DNA of 12,394 nucleotides from Clostridia bacterium (GTDB taxonomy: Bacteria > Bacillota > Clostridia > Christensenellales > Pumilibacteraceae), in the NCBI GenBank assembly GCA_017452405.1, contig JAFTMM010000002.1, forward strand, positions 1 to 12,394. The letters run 5' to 3'. Below are positions 6,626 to 12,394 of the stretch, piece after piece (positions within the stretch are counted from its first letter, which is position 1; each line of letters opens with the position of its first letter). Under the pieces are notes generated by a model. The model worked only from the letters and a program-made list of their open reading frames with translations. It did not search any database and was not told the DNA's origin. A program made the position numbers and the translations under genes.

Positions 6626-6946
6626 ATGGATATTATTAAGAAACTCAATAAATTACGGCTTGAAAGAAACATGAGTGTTTATCGGCTTGCCGAGCTTTCG
6701 GGCATTAATCAGTCCACTCTCGCAAACACTTTTTCAAGAGGAACTATTCCAAGCATACAAAATCTTGAGCTTATATGTGAGGCACTTGGCTTGACAATGG
6801 CGCAATTTTTTGCAGAGAACGAGAGAGAAGCGTTGCTTTCCGACGAGGAATTTAGAATGTATGAAAACTATAAAAAATTGCCCGAAAAAATCAGGCAGTC
6901 CTTAAATGAAATCATTAATTCCATAGCTGAAAATAAAGAACGATGA
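6626..6946 (+). CDS. Xre-family helix-turn-helix regulator
   Basis: A 106-residue cytoplasmic DNA-binding protein. Residues 1-62 are an HTH_3/Cro-type domain: IKKLNKLRLERNMSVYRLAELSGINQSTLANTFSRG carries the first helices and the recognition helix (about 28-37), followed by PSIQNLELICEALGLTMAQFF. Residues 68-106 form a charged helical tail beginning LSDEEFRMYENYKKLPEKI, which likely mediates dimerisation. The ATG at 6626 has AGAGG at 6616-6620 with 5-nt spacing. A TATAAT at 6595-6600 gives a probable start near 6607, but no good -35 is visible. It is divergent from the ior/paaK cluster and lies beside the inverted repeat 6542-6581. Its codon use is more A/T-rich than its neighbours. Targets are unknown; autoregulation and control of P1 are the simplest guesses. 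Confidence 0.92.
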   Translation: MDIIKKLNKLRLERNMSVYRLAELSGINQSTLANTFSRGTIPSIQNLELICEALGLTMAQFFAENEREALLSDEEFRMYENYKKLPEKIRQSLNEIINSIAENKER

Positions 6947-6968
6947 TCAAAAATCACCGTTCTTTATT
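6932..6968. terminator. Convergent bidirectional terminator
   Basis: AATAAAGAACG (6932-6942) pairs with CGTTCTTTATT (6958-6968), and an inner TGAT/ATCA (6944-6947/6953-6956) extends the stem after one mismatch. The stem contains the HTH stop codon at 6944-6946 and ends 5 nt before the stop of the minus-strand thioesterase at 6974. It can therefore serve both convergent genes. Confidence 0.7.
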
Positions 6969-6973
6969 GCTTA

Positions 6974-7702
6974 TTAAAACTGAAACGTCGTTTCAAATAC
7001 TGCCGTTCCGTTCTCTTTGAAAGCGGAAACGGCATACTTCCTATCTCCAATATTTTTGCGATAAATGCGGAGAGTTTCGCCCTCGAAGCTCTGCGCTTTA
7101 AACGCTATTTCAAAAGATTTCAGCTTCTTATTTTCAAGTTCTTCTGCCGAGAAAGCGTCAACGGCAAGACGAGCGTATGCAATATTGTTAAAGTGTCTGT
7201 TCATATCAATATCGGACACTCTTGCGGTATATGAATATACGTAGTCACTTTCATCAAAAGCAAAGGCAAGATTGCTATACTCGCCCGCTACGCGTCCTTC
7301 ACGGTGCGTTACGTCGGGATAATCTATATCGGACGGGCGCTTAGGTCTTCCGCTTACTTGGTCCAATACCACCCACTCAGACGATATATTTGCAAAAGCC
7401 TTGCCGTCCTTTTTTATTACGTCCTCTCTTTCCATACGCACGATACCCGGCGTGAGCGGATAAGTTTCCACTTCGATTACGTCCCTCCATTTGGGCATTT
7501 CACCGAGGTCAACTCGCATGCGTGTTATTATCCATATCGCCTTAAATTTATTCCATATAGTCGTGCCGTCTACGCCAAGTTCGTCGGCGTGCAAAAATAC
7601 CGCGTTCTGATAGTGACGCAGGAGAGAACATAAATCGTATTTTTTCTCAAAATCCGTAGAATAGCTGTCTATGGTGTAGGTCTGAATTAAAGTATTATTC
7701 AC
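6974..7702 (-). CDS. FatA/FatB-like acyl-ACP thioesterase
   Basis: A 242-residue double-hotdog acyl-ACP thioesterase (Acyl-ACP_TE family), which releases free fatty acids from acyl carrier protein. The first hotdog starts with YTIDSYSTDFEKKYDLCSLL and includes WIITRMRVDLGEMPKWRD (57-74). The second carries the catalytic stretch D166-M-N168-R-H170-F-N-N, matching the Asp-Asn-His pattern of plant FatB and bacterial homologues, with a glutamate-rich FEGETLRI further on. The start is GTG at 7702 with GGAGGA at 7716-7711 and 8-nt spacing. That GTG overlaps the TGA of the upstream membrane-protein gene as GTGA, so translation is coupled. An in-frame extension upstream reads in a different frame through the membrane-protein gene and was discarded. 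Chain-length preference cannot be judged. Confidence 0.92.
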   Translation of the reverse strand: MNNTLIQTYTIDSYSTDFEKKYDLCSLLRHYQNAVFLHADELGVDGTTIWNKFKAIWIITRMRVDLGEMPKWRDVIEVETYPLTPGIVRMEREDVIKKDGKAFANISSEWVVLDQVSGRPKRPSDIDYPDVTHREGRVAGEYSNLAFAFDESDYVYSYTARVSDIDMNRHFNNIAYARLAVDAFSAEELENKKLKSFEIAFKAQSFEGETLRIYRKNIGDRKYAVSAFKENGTAVFETTFQF

Positions 7703-8103
7703 GCCAGTATTCCTCCAAGCTGAAAAGCGTAGAGCAAGGCAAATACTACCGCAAGCGCTCCGCACACGATCATAAGCACAGGTTTGGACTTATTTTCCGA
7801 AAGTTTACGGCTAAAATATTCGCATATGAAAGCGATTACCCAGATTGCGGACACCTTGTCGTATATCGTGCCACCGAGAAAAAGAGCAATCACACCCATT
7901 ACGACGATAACCGCCACCGAAGCAAGCAGAATTATAAGACTGCTCCAATTACCGAGGAAGGAGAGCACGGGATTTTTCCTTTTTTCTGCAACGAGCGTTT
8001 CGCCGTTCGTCTTTTCCGCTTCGCTTTGCTCGGCTTCAGCTGAAGCTATGCTTTCGCTTTGCTCTGCGTCCTTTTCAATTTCTTCACTAAAATTAGGTTC
8101 CAT
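7699..8103 (-). CDS. Small membrane protein of unknown function
   Basis: A 134-residue protein that I do not recognise. Residues 1-42 are strongly acidic and Glu/Ser/Ala-rich (EEIEKDAEQSES, then EAEQSEAEK), so probably an unstructured cytoplasmic or exposed tail. Three hydrophobic segments follow: about 54-77 (SSLIILLASVAVIVVMGVIA), 82-97 (short, WVIAFICEY) and 108-130. Basic KRK and SRK stretches flank the membrane part. The ATG at 8103 lies 6 nt after the TATAAT of a near-consensus promoter, and no Shine-Dalgarno precedes it, so a leaderless mRNA is predicted. It is co-transcribed and overlaps (GTGA) with the acyl-ACP thioesterase gene, suggesting a link to the membrane end of fatty acid metabolism, but no function can be assigned. 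Confidence 0.8.
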   Translation of the reverse strand: MEPNFSEEIEKDAEQSESIASAEAEQSEAEKTNGETLVAEKRKNPVLSFLGNWSSLIILLASVAVIVVMGVIALFLGGTIYDKVSAIWVIAFICEYFSRKLSENKSKPVLMIVCGALAVVFALLYAFQLGGILA

Positions 8104-8109
8104 AATATG

Positions 8110-8138
8110 ATTATATAGCAAATTATAATTTAAGTCAA
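8110..8138 (-). promoter_or_regulatory. Near-consensus promoter, predicted leaderless start
   Basis: On minus, TTGACT (8138-8133), an exact 17-bp spacer and a perfect TATAAT (8115-8110). The ATG of the membrane-protein gene begins at 8103, 6 nt past the -10, so the first transcribed base should be at or beside the A of the ATG. The site starts just after the T-tract of the preceding terminator. Confidence 0.8.
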
Positions 8139-8143
8139 GCAGT

Positions 8144-8175
8144 AAAAAAATAACGCCGAAATTCGGCGTTATTTT
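8144..8175 (-). terminator. Rho-independent terminator of the GT4/acyltransferase operon
   Basis: TAACGCCGA (8151-8159) pairs with TCGGCGTTA (8163-8171) around a 3-nt loop, and flanking A and T runs lengthen the stem. On minus it begins right at the acyltransferase stop codon (8176-8174) and ends in seven T (8150-8144). Confidence 0.88.
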
Positions 8176-9067
8176 ATGCAACTATTCCAATATCTTTTTC
8201 TGAATTTTCGCCCGCAGGCTCCGCGGCAGGCGAATTTTGGCGTGGTACTTCTTTTTGAATTTCTTTGCCTGCCTTTATTGCTTCCAGCTCTTCAGGCGTT
8301 ACTTTAACGTATTTGACTTTGTCGTAGTTGGACTCCTTAGCTCTCTCGCACATTACTGCGTATACTTCGTCACGCAGTTTTTGTTTATTCTCTGCAAACG
8401 AGAGATTTTCGTCGGGATAGAAAGGTCCGTCCACGTAAACTATACATTTCGGAGGTTTACGAAAACGTCGGTTTTTAAGCACCGTCGTAGTGCAGAACAC
8501 GGGCGCGCCGAGCATAGAAGGATAGAGGAAAGAGTCATTCTTAAACGGACGTATGCCGGTAAACATAGGCCAAAGGTGCGCTTCGGGATAAATCACGACA
8601 GCCTGCTTCTGCTCTATACGGGTTTTAATAGCGTTCGTAAAATTGCGGTAACCCTGTTTCCCACTCGGCAGAGGTAATGCGCCGAGCATTACCACGAGGT
8701 TTTTTATTAGCGGTATACTCGTAGTATCGGGATGAACCACAATAAACGACTTGCGTGGAAAACTCACGAGGTTGGGGTGGAACGCGTCGCCCAACGTCAC
8801 CACGTGATTGCCGTAAATAAATATCCCCTTGCCCTTAGCCTGTTTCAAAACTTTGCGGTTTTTGATTTTTACGCCGTAGCGGAATTTGCTTACTATCCAA
8901 GCTATCGGACGAACGATTAATTGATAAACTATAAACTCAATTATGCGCCAAATCGGATTGGTATGTACGTACTTGAAGTCGGGCGGAGTTTGTTTAGTCT
9001 TGATATTGCCACCTGCAAAGTCGTCGTTGAGCTCGTCTGTATAATAATGGATTTTAGTCTTACTCAT
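8174..9067 (-). CDS. PlsC-like lysophospholipid acyltransferase
   Basis: A 297-residue membrane-associated acyltransferase of the PlsC/LPLAT group, which transfers acyl chains to glycerophosphate-type acceptors. A hydrophobic anchor lies at about 39-60 (WRIIEFIVYQLIVRPIAWIVS). Block I is GNHVVTLGDAF with H88 and D94, an H-x5-D spacing instead of the usual H-x4-D. Block III is the stretch YPEAHLWPMF (160-169), with GIRPF at 171-175. The last 45 residues are charged and likely unstructured. The ATG at 9067 shares its A with the upstream glycosyltransferase stop (TAATG), with GGAGG at 9077-9073, so translation is coupled. Together with the GT4 gene it suggests glycolipid or phospholipid assembly. 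The exact acyl acceptor is unknown. Confidence 0.9.
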   Translation of the reverse strand: MSKTKIHYYTDELNDDFAGGNIKTKQTPPDFKYVHTNPIWRIIEFIVYQLIVRPIAWIVSKFRYGVKIKNRKVLKQAKGKGIFIYGNHVVTLGDAFHPNLVSFPRKSFIVVHPDTTSIPLIKNLVVMLGALPLPSGKQGYRNFTNAIKTRIEQKQAVVIYPEAHLWPMFTGIRPFKNDSFLYPSMLGAPVFCTTTVLKNRRFRKPPKCIVYVDGPFYPDENLSFAENKQKLRDEVYAVMCERAKESNYDKVKYVKVTPEELEAIKAGKEIQKEVPRQNSPAAEPAGENSEKDIGIVA

Positions 9068-10233
9068 TATGCCTCCGTTTCCGCCTCTTCGCGCTCTTTG
9101 CGTTTGTTTTCGATTACGCGCTCGAAGAACTTTTCCAATCGATCCATGCAGTCACCTGCCGGTTCGACTTTTTCATAATTTGCGTAATAATCCGCACATT
9201 CCGCGCGCTCGTCGGGGTGTTCGATCCAATAATCGATTTTCTTTGCGAGATCTTTAGCCTTTCCCGCTTTGAACAGATTACGCTCGTCGCGTGCAAGCTC
9301 TTTGGGCGCAGTGCGGTCTGAGTCGGAAACTACGATAGGCTTTCCGCATTTAACTGCTTCAAGTACTGCGATACCCTCCAGCTCTGCTACGGCAGTGTGT
9401 ACGTAAAGGTCGGCAAAGCCGAGGACTTTGAGCATATCTTCTCGTGAGAAAAATTCGAATTTCGGATCGATTAATTTATACTTTCGCGCCAAACGCTCGT
9501 ATTTGCGGTCACAAACGCCTTTTCCTGCAAGAACAAGGCGAATATCGTCGCGGTATTTGCTCAGTCCTACCGCTTTGATAAGAACGTCCTGACACTTCTC
9601 TCTTGCATACCTACCTGTGGAAACGATTACGAATTTATCCTTAATTTCCTCCGGCTTTGCGCACTTAATCGGCTTAAAGCGATCGGCAACGCCGTTGCTG
9701 ATGACCTCGCCTTTAGTTTTAGCCGTTTTGCTTTCGAAAAGGTCGCGAATAAACTGCGAGGGATAATGCACGCCGTCCGCTATACCGAATACTTTTTTGT
9801 AATAATTGCGGTAGACGAAATTATTGAGCAAGTGGAAATTTTTCATAAAAATATAGCCTGAAAAATTCTCCGCCTGACAATGGAAGCCGGCGGTAACGGG
9901 AATACCAAGCTCACGTGACATTTTTACCGCTGCTTTGGTGAGGGCGAACGGAAGCATACAATGCACTATATCCGCGTCCTTAATAGCTTCGTATATTATG
10001 CTCTTAACAGGCTTTGCAAGCGTAACGCCTACTCGTCTTACGTAATTATTAAAAGGACCGAAAGAACGTTTTGGGCAAACGAAACAGCCTTCCTTGCCTT
10101 TTTTATCTTCGTCGGCGCAAAGAATGGTAACCGAATGGCCCTTGCTCTCCATACTGCGAACAAGGTTCATAGTAGTTACGGTCGTACCATTATTCTCCTC
10201 ACCGAGGACGTCACATACTAAGGTTATTTTCAA
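9067..10233 (-). CDS. GT4-family glycosyltransferase
   Basis: A 388-residue GT-B glycosyltransferase of family 4, transferring a sugar from an NDP- or UDP-donor in the cytoplasm. The N-terminal acceptor domain begins MKITLVCDVLGEENNGTT, with ADIVHCMLPF and GFHCQAEN (near 116-123). The C-terminal donor domain has ISNGV near 178-182, VSTGRYAREK, and the nucleotide-sugar E-x7-E motif E284-E292 within ELEGIAVLEA. Start: TTG at 10233 has GGAG at 10245-10242 with 8-nt spacing and gives the typical MKI start; another TTG at 10239 would have only 2 nt. It is followed by the acyltransferase (TAATG overlap). Resemblance in layout to diacylglycerol glucosyltransferases plus that neighbour suggests a glycolipid product; the sugar and acceptor are not determinable. 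Confidence 0.9.
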   Translation of the reverse strand: MKITLVCDVLGEENNGTTVTTMNLVRSMESKGHSVTILCADEDKKGKEGCFVCPKRSFGPFNNYVRRVGVTLAKPVKSIIYEAIKDADIVHCMLPFALTKAAVKMSRELGIPVTAGFHCQAENFSGYIFMKNFHLLNNFVYRNYYKKVFGIADGVHYPSQFIRDLFESKTAKTKGEVISNGVADRFKPIKCAKPEEIKDKFVIVSTGRYAREKCQDVLIKAVGLSKYRDDIRLVLAGKGVCDRKYERLARKYKLIDPKFEFFSREDMLKVLGFADLYVHTAVAELEGIAVLEAVKCGKPIVVSDSDRTAPKELARDERNLFKAGKAKDLAKKIDYWIEHPDERAECADYYANYEKVEPAGDCMDRLEKFFERVIENKRKEREEAETEA

Positions 10234-10269
10234 GCCCAAAACTCCAAACTCTTCTTTTTATCGCTATTA

Positions 10270-10298
10270 ATTATATTCCGCATCGCGCGCAGATGCAA
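10270..10298 (-). promoter_or_regulatory. Candidate promoter of the GT4/acyltransferase operon
   Basis: On minus, a perfect TATAAT (10275-10270) is preceded at 17 bp by a weak TTGCAT (10298-10293). Transcription would start near 10263, giving a leader of about 30 nt that contains the GGAG at 10245-10242. This is the only good -10 in the gap upstream of the gene. Confidence 0.5.
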
Positions 10299-10312
10299 GA
10301 GAAAAGCATTCT

Positions 10313-10357
10313 ACGCAGAGGAGAATTAGCGTTTTAAAGTCAACGCAGAGGAGAATT
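10313..10357. repeat. 15-bp direct repeat pair
   Basis: ACGCAGAGGAGAATT occurs at 10313-10327 and again at 10343-10357, an exact match with a 30-bp period. It lies in the 318-bp non-coding gap (10240-10557) between the glycosyltransferase and lactate dehydrogenase genes, upstream of the candidate promoter at 10270-10298. It could be a doubled protein-binding site or a remnant of a duplication. Confidence 0.7.
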
Positions 10358-10442
10358 TGAATAGATTTAGCAATTTTTGACCGCAAAAAGATAGTTTCAC
10401 ATTATTTTTGTAGTTAATAAACAGGACCTTTTGCCCACATAG

Positions 10443-10554
10443 TACCATTGCGGTTTTGACATATTTCATAATTACTATGACGGTTTCGACCTTTCTTGAG
10501 TACTATGCTACTTTCGACTTAATTCACAAGGATTATTATGACGCTTTCGACTTT
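10443..10554. repeat. Four degenerate 21-bp repeats, possible IS-end remnant
   Basis: Copies start at 10443, 10473, 10501 and 10534, spaced 28-33 bp, with plus-strand consensus TACTATGACGGTTTCGACTT. The last copy ends 3 bp from the lactate dehydrogenase stop codon. Several similar but unequal copies at a spacing of about three helical turns resemble the multiple transposase-binding repeats at the ends of some insertion sequences (IS21 family is the best-known case). No transposase gene is present. IS origin is inference. Confidence 0.55.
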
Positions 10555-10557
10555 TTA

Positions 10558-11496
10558 TTACAAGCCGAGGGCGGAAATCATCTCGGACAGTTCGCGCGTT
10601 CCTATCATAAAGTCTTCGCGCTCGGTAGCGCTTAATCGGAGAGGCAGAGTCATTTCTATACCCTGCGCGCCTACTATGGAGGGCAAGCCCACCGCTACGT
10701 CGTATTTTTCGCTTATTGTGGACACGGGAAGCACGGACTTCTCGTCTTTCACGATTGCGCGACAAATGCGCGTTACTGCCGTCGCTATGCCGTAATACGT
10801 TGCGCGCTTCTTTGTGATAATGTCGTAAGCGGAATTTTTAACCCTGCTTGCGATTTCGCTTAATATATTCTCATCTCCACGCCGACCGCGAAGCAGACAG
10901 AACTCGTATAAGGGCACGCCGGCTACTACCGCGCTACTCCAAGCGGCAACCTCACTATCTCCGTGTTCACCTACGATAAAAGCGTGCACGCTCTTTGCGT
11001 CTACCGAAAGGTATTCGGAAAGTTCGAAGCGTAAGCGCGCAGTATCAAGCACGGTACCTGATCCGATAACTCTGTTCGGCGCAAAGCCGTGACGCTTAAC
11101 GGCTGAATACGTGAGTAAATCGACGGGATTTGATACGACTAAAAGCAGACCGCCGTAATTCCTATCTGACAGCTCGGGCAGAATTTTGTCGTATATGGCT
11201 AGGTTTTTGGACGCAAGATCACGGCGTGTTTCGCCCTCTTTTTGGTTAGCGCCTGCGGTTATGATAACCACCGAGCAGTTTGTCAAATCGTCGTAAGAGC
11301 CTGCATATATCTTCATACTACCGCCGTGAGGCAGTCCGTGCGCTATGTCAAGCGCCTCGCCTTCCGCCTTTGCTTTATCCGCGTCGAGCAGTACCATTTC
11401 GTTATACAGCCCGCTTTGCATAAGCGAGAAAGCCGTTGCCGAGCCTACGAAACCGCAACCTATAACGCCTACTTTCTTGGGATTAATATCAGTCAT
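10558..11496 (-). CDS. ldh: L-lactate dehydrogenase
   Basis: A 312-residue NAD-dependent L-lactate dehydrogenase, reducing pyruvate to L-lactate in the cytoplasm. The Rossmann loop is G13-x-G15-x2-G18, with D38 as the NAD-ribose acidic residue. The active-site loop ANQKEGETR contains Q85, which marks lactate rather than malate specificity, and R91. Next come SNPVDLL (N123), D151-T-A-R154, and the catalytic GEHGD with H178. R156 and H171 match the positions that bind fructose-1,6-bisphosphate in allosteric bacterial LDHs, so FBP activation is likely. The ATG at 11496 has only a weak AGGA 3 nt upstream. It is divergent from rubrerythrin across 78 bp. No terminator is visible after the stop, and transcription may run into the repeats downstream. 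Confidence 0.95.
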   Translation of the reverse strand: MTDINPKKVGVIGCGFVGSATAFSLMQSGLYNEMVLLDADKAKAEGEALDIAHGLPHGGSMKIYAGSYDDLTNCSVVIITAGANQKEGETRRDLASKNLAIYDKILPELSDRNYGGLLLVVSNPVDLLTYSAVKRHGFAPNRVIGSGTVLDTARLRFELSEYLSVDAKSVHAFIVGEHGDSEVAAWSSAVVAGVPLYEFCLLRGRRGDENILSEIASRVKNSAYDIITKKRATYYGIATAVTRICRAIVKDEKSVLPVSTISEKYDVAVGLPSIVGAQGIEMTLPLRLSATEREDFMIGTRELSEMISALGL

Positions 11497-11502
11497 ATTT
11501 CC

Positions 11503-11558
11503 TATTATGCGCTATTTTAGGAAATTAACGCATAGAGCGGACGTTATTGCGCATAATA
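11503..11558. promoter_or_regulatory. 10-bp inverted repeat between ldh and rubrerythrin
   Basis: TATTATGCGC (11503-11512) and GCGCATAATA (11549-11558) are perfect inverted arms separated by 36 bp in the 78-bp divergent gap. Read outward, each gene is preceded by the same GCGCATAATA, ending 6 nt (ldh) or 16 nt (rubrerythrin) before its ATG. CATAAT in each arm could be a -10, but no good -35 is seen. It is a candidate shared operator or paired promoter element. Confidence 0.5.
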
Positions 11559-11574
11559 CGAGCGGAGGAATTAT

Positions 11575-12156
11575 ATGGAACTTATAAAAAGTAATACCTA
11601 TCAGAACCTTGCAAAAGCTTTTGCAGGCGAGACTATGGCGCGCACGAGATACGAGTTTATCGAATACGGCGCGCGCAAAGAGGGTTATAAAACCCTTGCC
11701 GAGATGATTGATACCGTAGCGTATCAGGAGTTCAATCACGCGCGTATGCTTTACACTTTTATTCAGAAGGCGTCGGACGATACGATCAAGAATATCGAGG
11801 TATGTTCGGGTTATCCGTTCAAGCAGAAGTGGAATTTGACGGACAATCTGCTCTTCGCGGCTGAGGACGAGGAGTCTGAAGCGGACGAAATTTATCCTAC
11901 GTTCGCTAAGGTAGCCGAGGACGAGGGCTTTAAGGATATCGCGCTTTTGTTCCGCAATCTTGCAAGTGTGGAAAGTAGTCACCGCGCGCTGTTCATTCAG
12001 CTTCACGATCAGCTCAAGAACGGCACGCTGTATGAGAAAGAACAGGCTGTAACCTGGCGTTGCGCTGACTGTGGCTATGAAGCAACCGCGACCTCTCCGT
12101 GGGAAGAATGTCCGCTTTGTAAGGCTAAGAAAGGCGCCGTACTGCTTCAGATTTGA
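11575..12156 (+). CDS. rbr: Rubrerythrin
   Basis: A 193-residue cytoplasmic peroxidase that protects anaerobes by reducing hydrogen peroxide with electrons from NADH via rubredoxin-type carriers. Residues 1-145 form the ferritin-like four-helix domain with di-iron ligands: E19, E52 and H55 in EFNHA, an acidic helix at 97-105, and E133 and H136 in ESSH. Residues 160-193 are the rubredoxin-like domain with C163-x2-C166 and C179-x2-C182 for one iron. Length is typical. The ATG at 11575 has GGAGG at 11564-11568 with 6-nt spacing. It is the only gene of its transcript, ending at the terminator 12176-12208, and is divergent from ldh. Confidence 0.97.
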   Translation: MELIKSNTYQNLAKAFAGETMARTRYEFIEYGARKEGYKTLAEMIDTVAYQEFNHARMLYTFIQKASDDTIKNIEVCSGYPFKQKWNLTDNLLFAAEDEESEADEIYPTFAKVAEDEGFKDIALLFRNLASVESSHRALFIQLHDQLKNGTLYEKEQAVTWRCADCGYEATATSPWEECPLCKAKKGAVLLQI

Positions 12157-12175
12157 TGGAGAACGTTTAATAAAG

Positions 12176-12208
12176 AAAAAAACTCTTTCGCTTTCGAAAG
12201 AGTTTTTT
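12176..12208 (+). terminator. Rho-independent terminator of rubrerythrin
   Basis: AACTCTTTCG (12181-12190) pairs perfectly with CGAAAGAGTT (12195-12204) around the loop CTTT and is followed by TTTT, with a matching A run before it. It lies 20 nt after the stop codon. Confidence 0.9.
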
Positions 12209-12238
12209 CGTATGTCATATAGCAGAGTATTCCTCTCG

Positions 12239-12270
12239 TCATTCCGGAGGGAGTGAAGTGAAGAATCTTT
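12239..12270. repeat. Single dispersed-repeat-like unit
   Basis: The stretch starting GTCATTCCGGAGGGAGTGAA and ending GAAGAATCTT resembles the GTCAT...GAATC-type intergenic repeats common in many bacterial genomes. It lies just before the 52-bp tandem units, which begin with a related GTCATACTGAGCG. The relation is by eye only. Confidence 0.45.
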
Positions 12271-12273
12271 TTT

Positions 12274-12394
12274 AGTCATACTGAGCGAAGAGCGTTAGGA
12301 TGACGCAGTGCATTGCTTATCATTAAGTCATACTGAGCGGAGAGCGTTAGGATGACGCAGTGCATTGCTTATCATTAAGTCATACTGAGCGAAG
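12274..12394. repeat. 52-bp tandem repeat, cut by window end
   Basis: Units start at 12274, 12326 and 12378, an exact 52-bp period; the third runs off the window after 17 bases. The first two differ only by A or G in GAGCGAAG/GAGCGGAG. Each full unit holds imperfect inverted arms GTCATACT (12275-12282 in the first) and AGGATGAC (12297-12304). No gene is seen in 12157-12394. Confidence 0.9.

Noticed and set aside
7703..7765. N-terminal extension of the acyl-ACP thioesterase
   Set aside because: It overlaps the membrane-protein gene, while the GTG at 7702 has an ideal GGAGGA 8 nt upstream.
10313..10554. CRISPR array, because of the roughly 30-bp periods
   Set aside because: Repeats are degenerate or only two, spacers are under 16 bp, and no cas genes are in the window.
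10477..10635. 52-codon plus frame over the degenerate repeats (repeated YY-x-x-FD pattern)
   Set aside because: The pattern follows from the DNA repeats; there is no ribosome binding site, and it runs antisense into ldh.
11512..12279. 255-codon minus frame opposite rubrerythrin
   Set aside because: It is the antisense shadow of a well-supported gene, spanning its terminator and promoter, with a composition unlike a protein family.

Overview
The window looks like the chromosome of an uncultured anaerobic Bacillota (Clostridia-type) bacterium. This is inferred from AGGAGG-type ribosome binding sites, sigma-A-type promoters, rubrerythrin, an indolepyruvate:ferredoxin oxidoreductase, an FBP-type L-lactate dehydrogenase and a clostridial-style PlsC-like acyltransferase. 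No marker here fixes a genus. Most genes lie on the minus strand; only the HTH regulator and rubrerythrin are on plus.

Layout. 1-340 has no gene and is a dense run of short perfect hairpins with unrelated arms. 341-517 holds a tRNA-Leu(CAA) on minus with its own promoter and terminator. 528-6359 is one co-directional minus-strand cluster, in order of transcription: PaaI-like hotdog thioesterase, PaaK-type arylacetate-CoA ligase, iorA, iorB, a second PaaK-type ligase, and a double-ACT protein. 6360-6625 is a regulatory region with two strong minus-strand promoters and an inverted repeat, divergent from a small Xre-family regulator (6626-6946). 6974-8103 is a two-gene minus operon (small membrane protein, then FatA-like acyl-ACP thioesterase) with a GTGA overlap and a near-consensus promoter only 6 nt from the ATG. 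8174-10233 is a two-gene minus operon (GT4 glycosyltransferase, then PlsC-like acyltransferase) with a TAATG overlap. 10240-10557 is non-coding and carries two families of short repeats. 10558-11496 is L-lactate dehydrogenase (minus), divergent from rubrerythrin (11575-12156, plus); a 10-bp inverted repeat lies between them. 12209-12394 is a repeat region with a 52-bp tandem repeat that runs off the window.

How the genes fit together. IorAB oxidatively decarboxylates aryl-pyruvates from aromatic amino acids to aryl-acetyl-CoA with reduction of ferredoxin. The adjoining CoA ligases and thioesterase can interconvert or release the arylacetates, and the ACT protein may sense an amino acid. The middle operons handle acyl chains and glycolipid or phospholipid precursors. 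LDH and rubrerythrin are typical anaerobe redox functions. The non-coding parts hold the least explained material: the hairpin array, predicted leaderless promoters, IS-end-like repeats and 52-bp tandem repeats.
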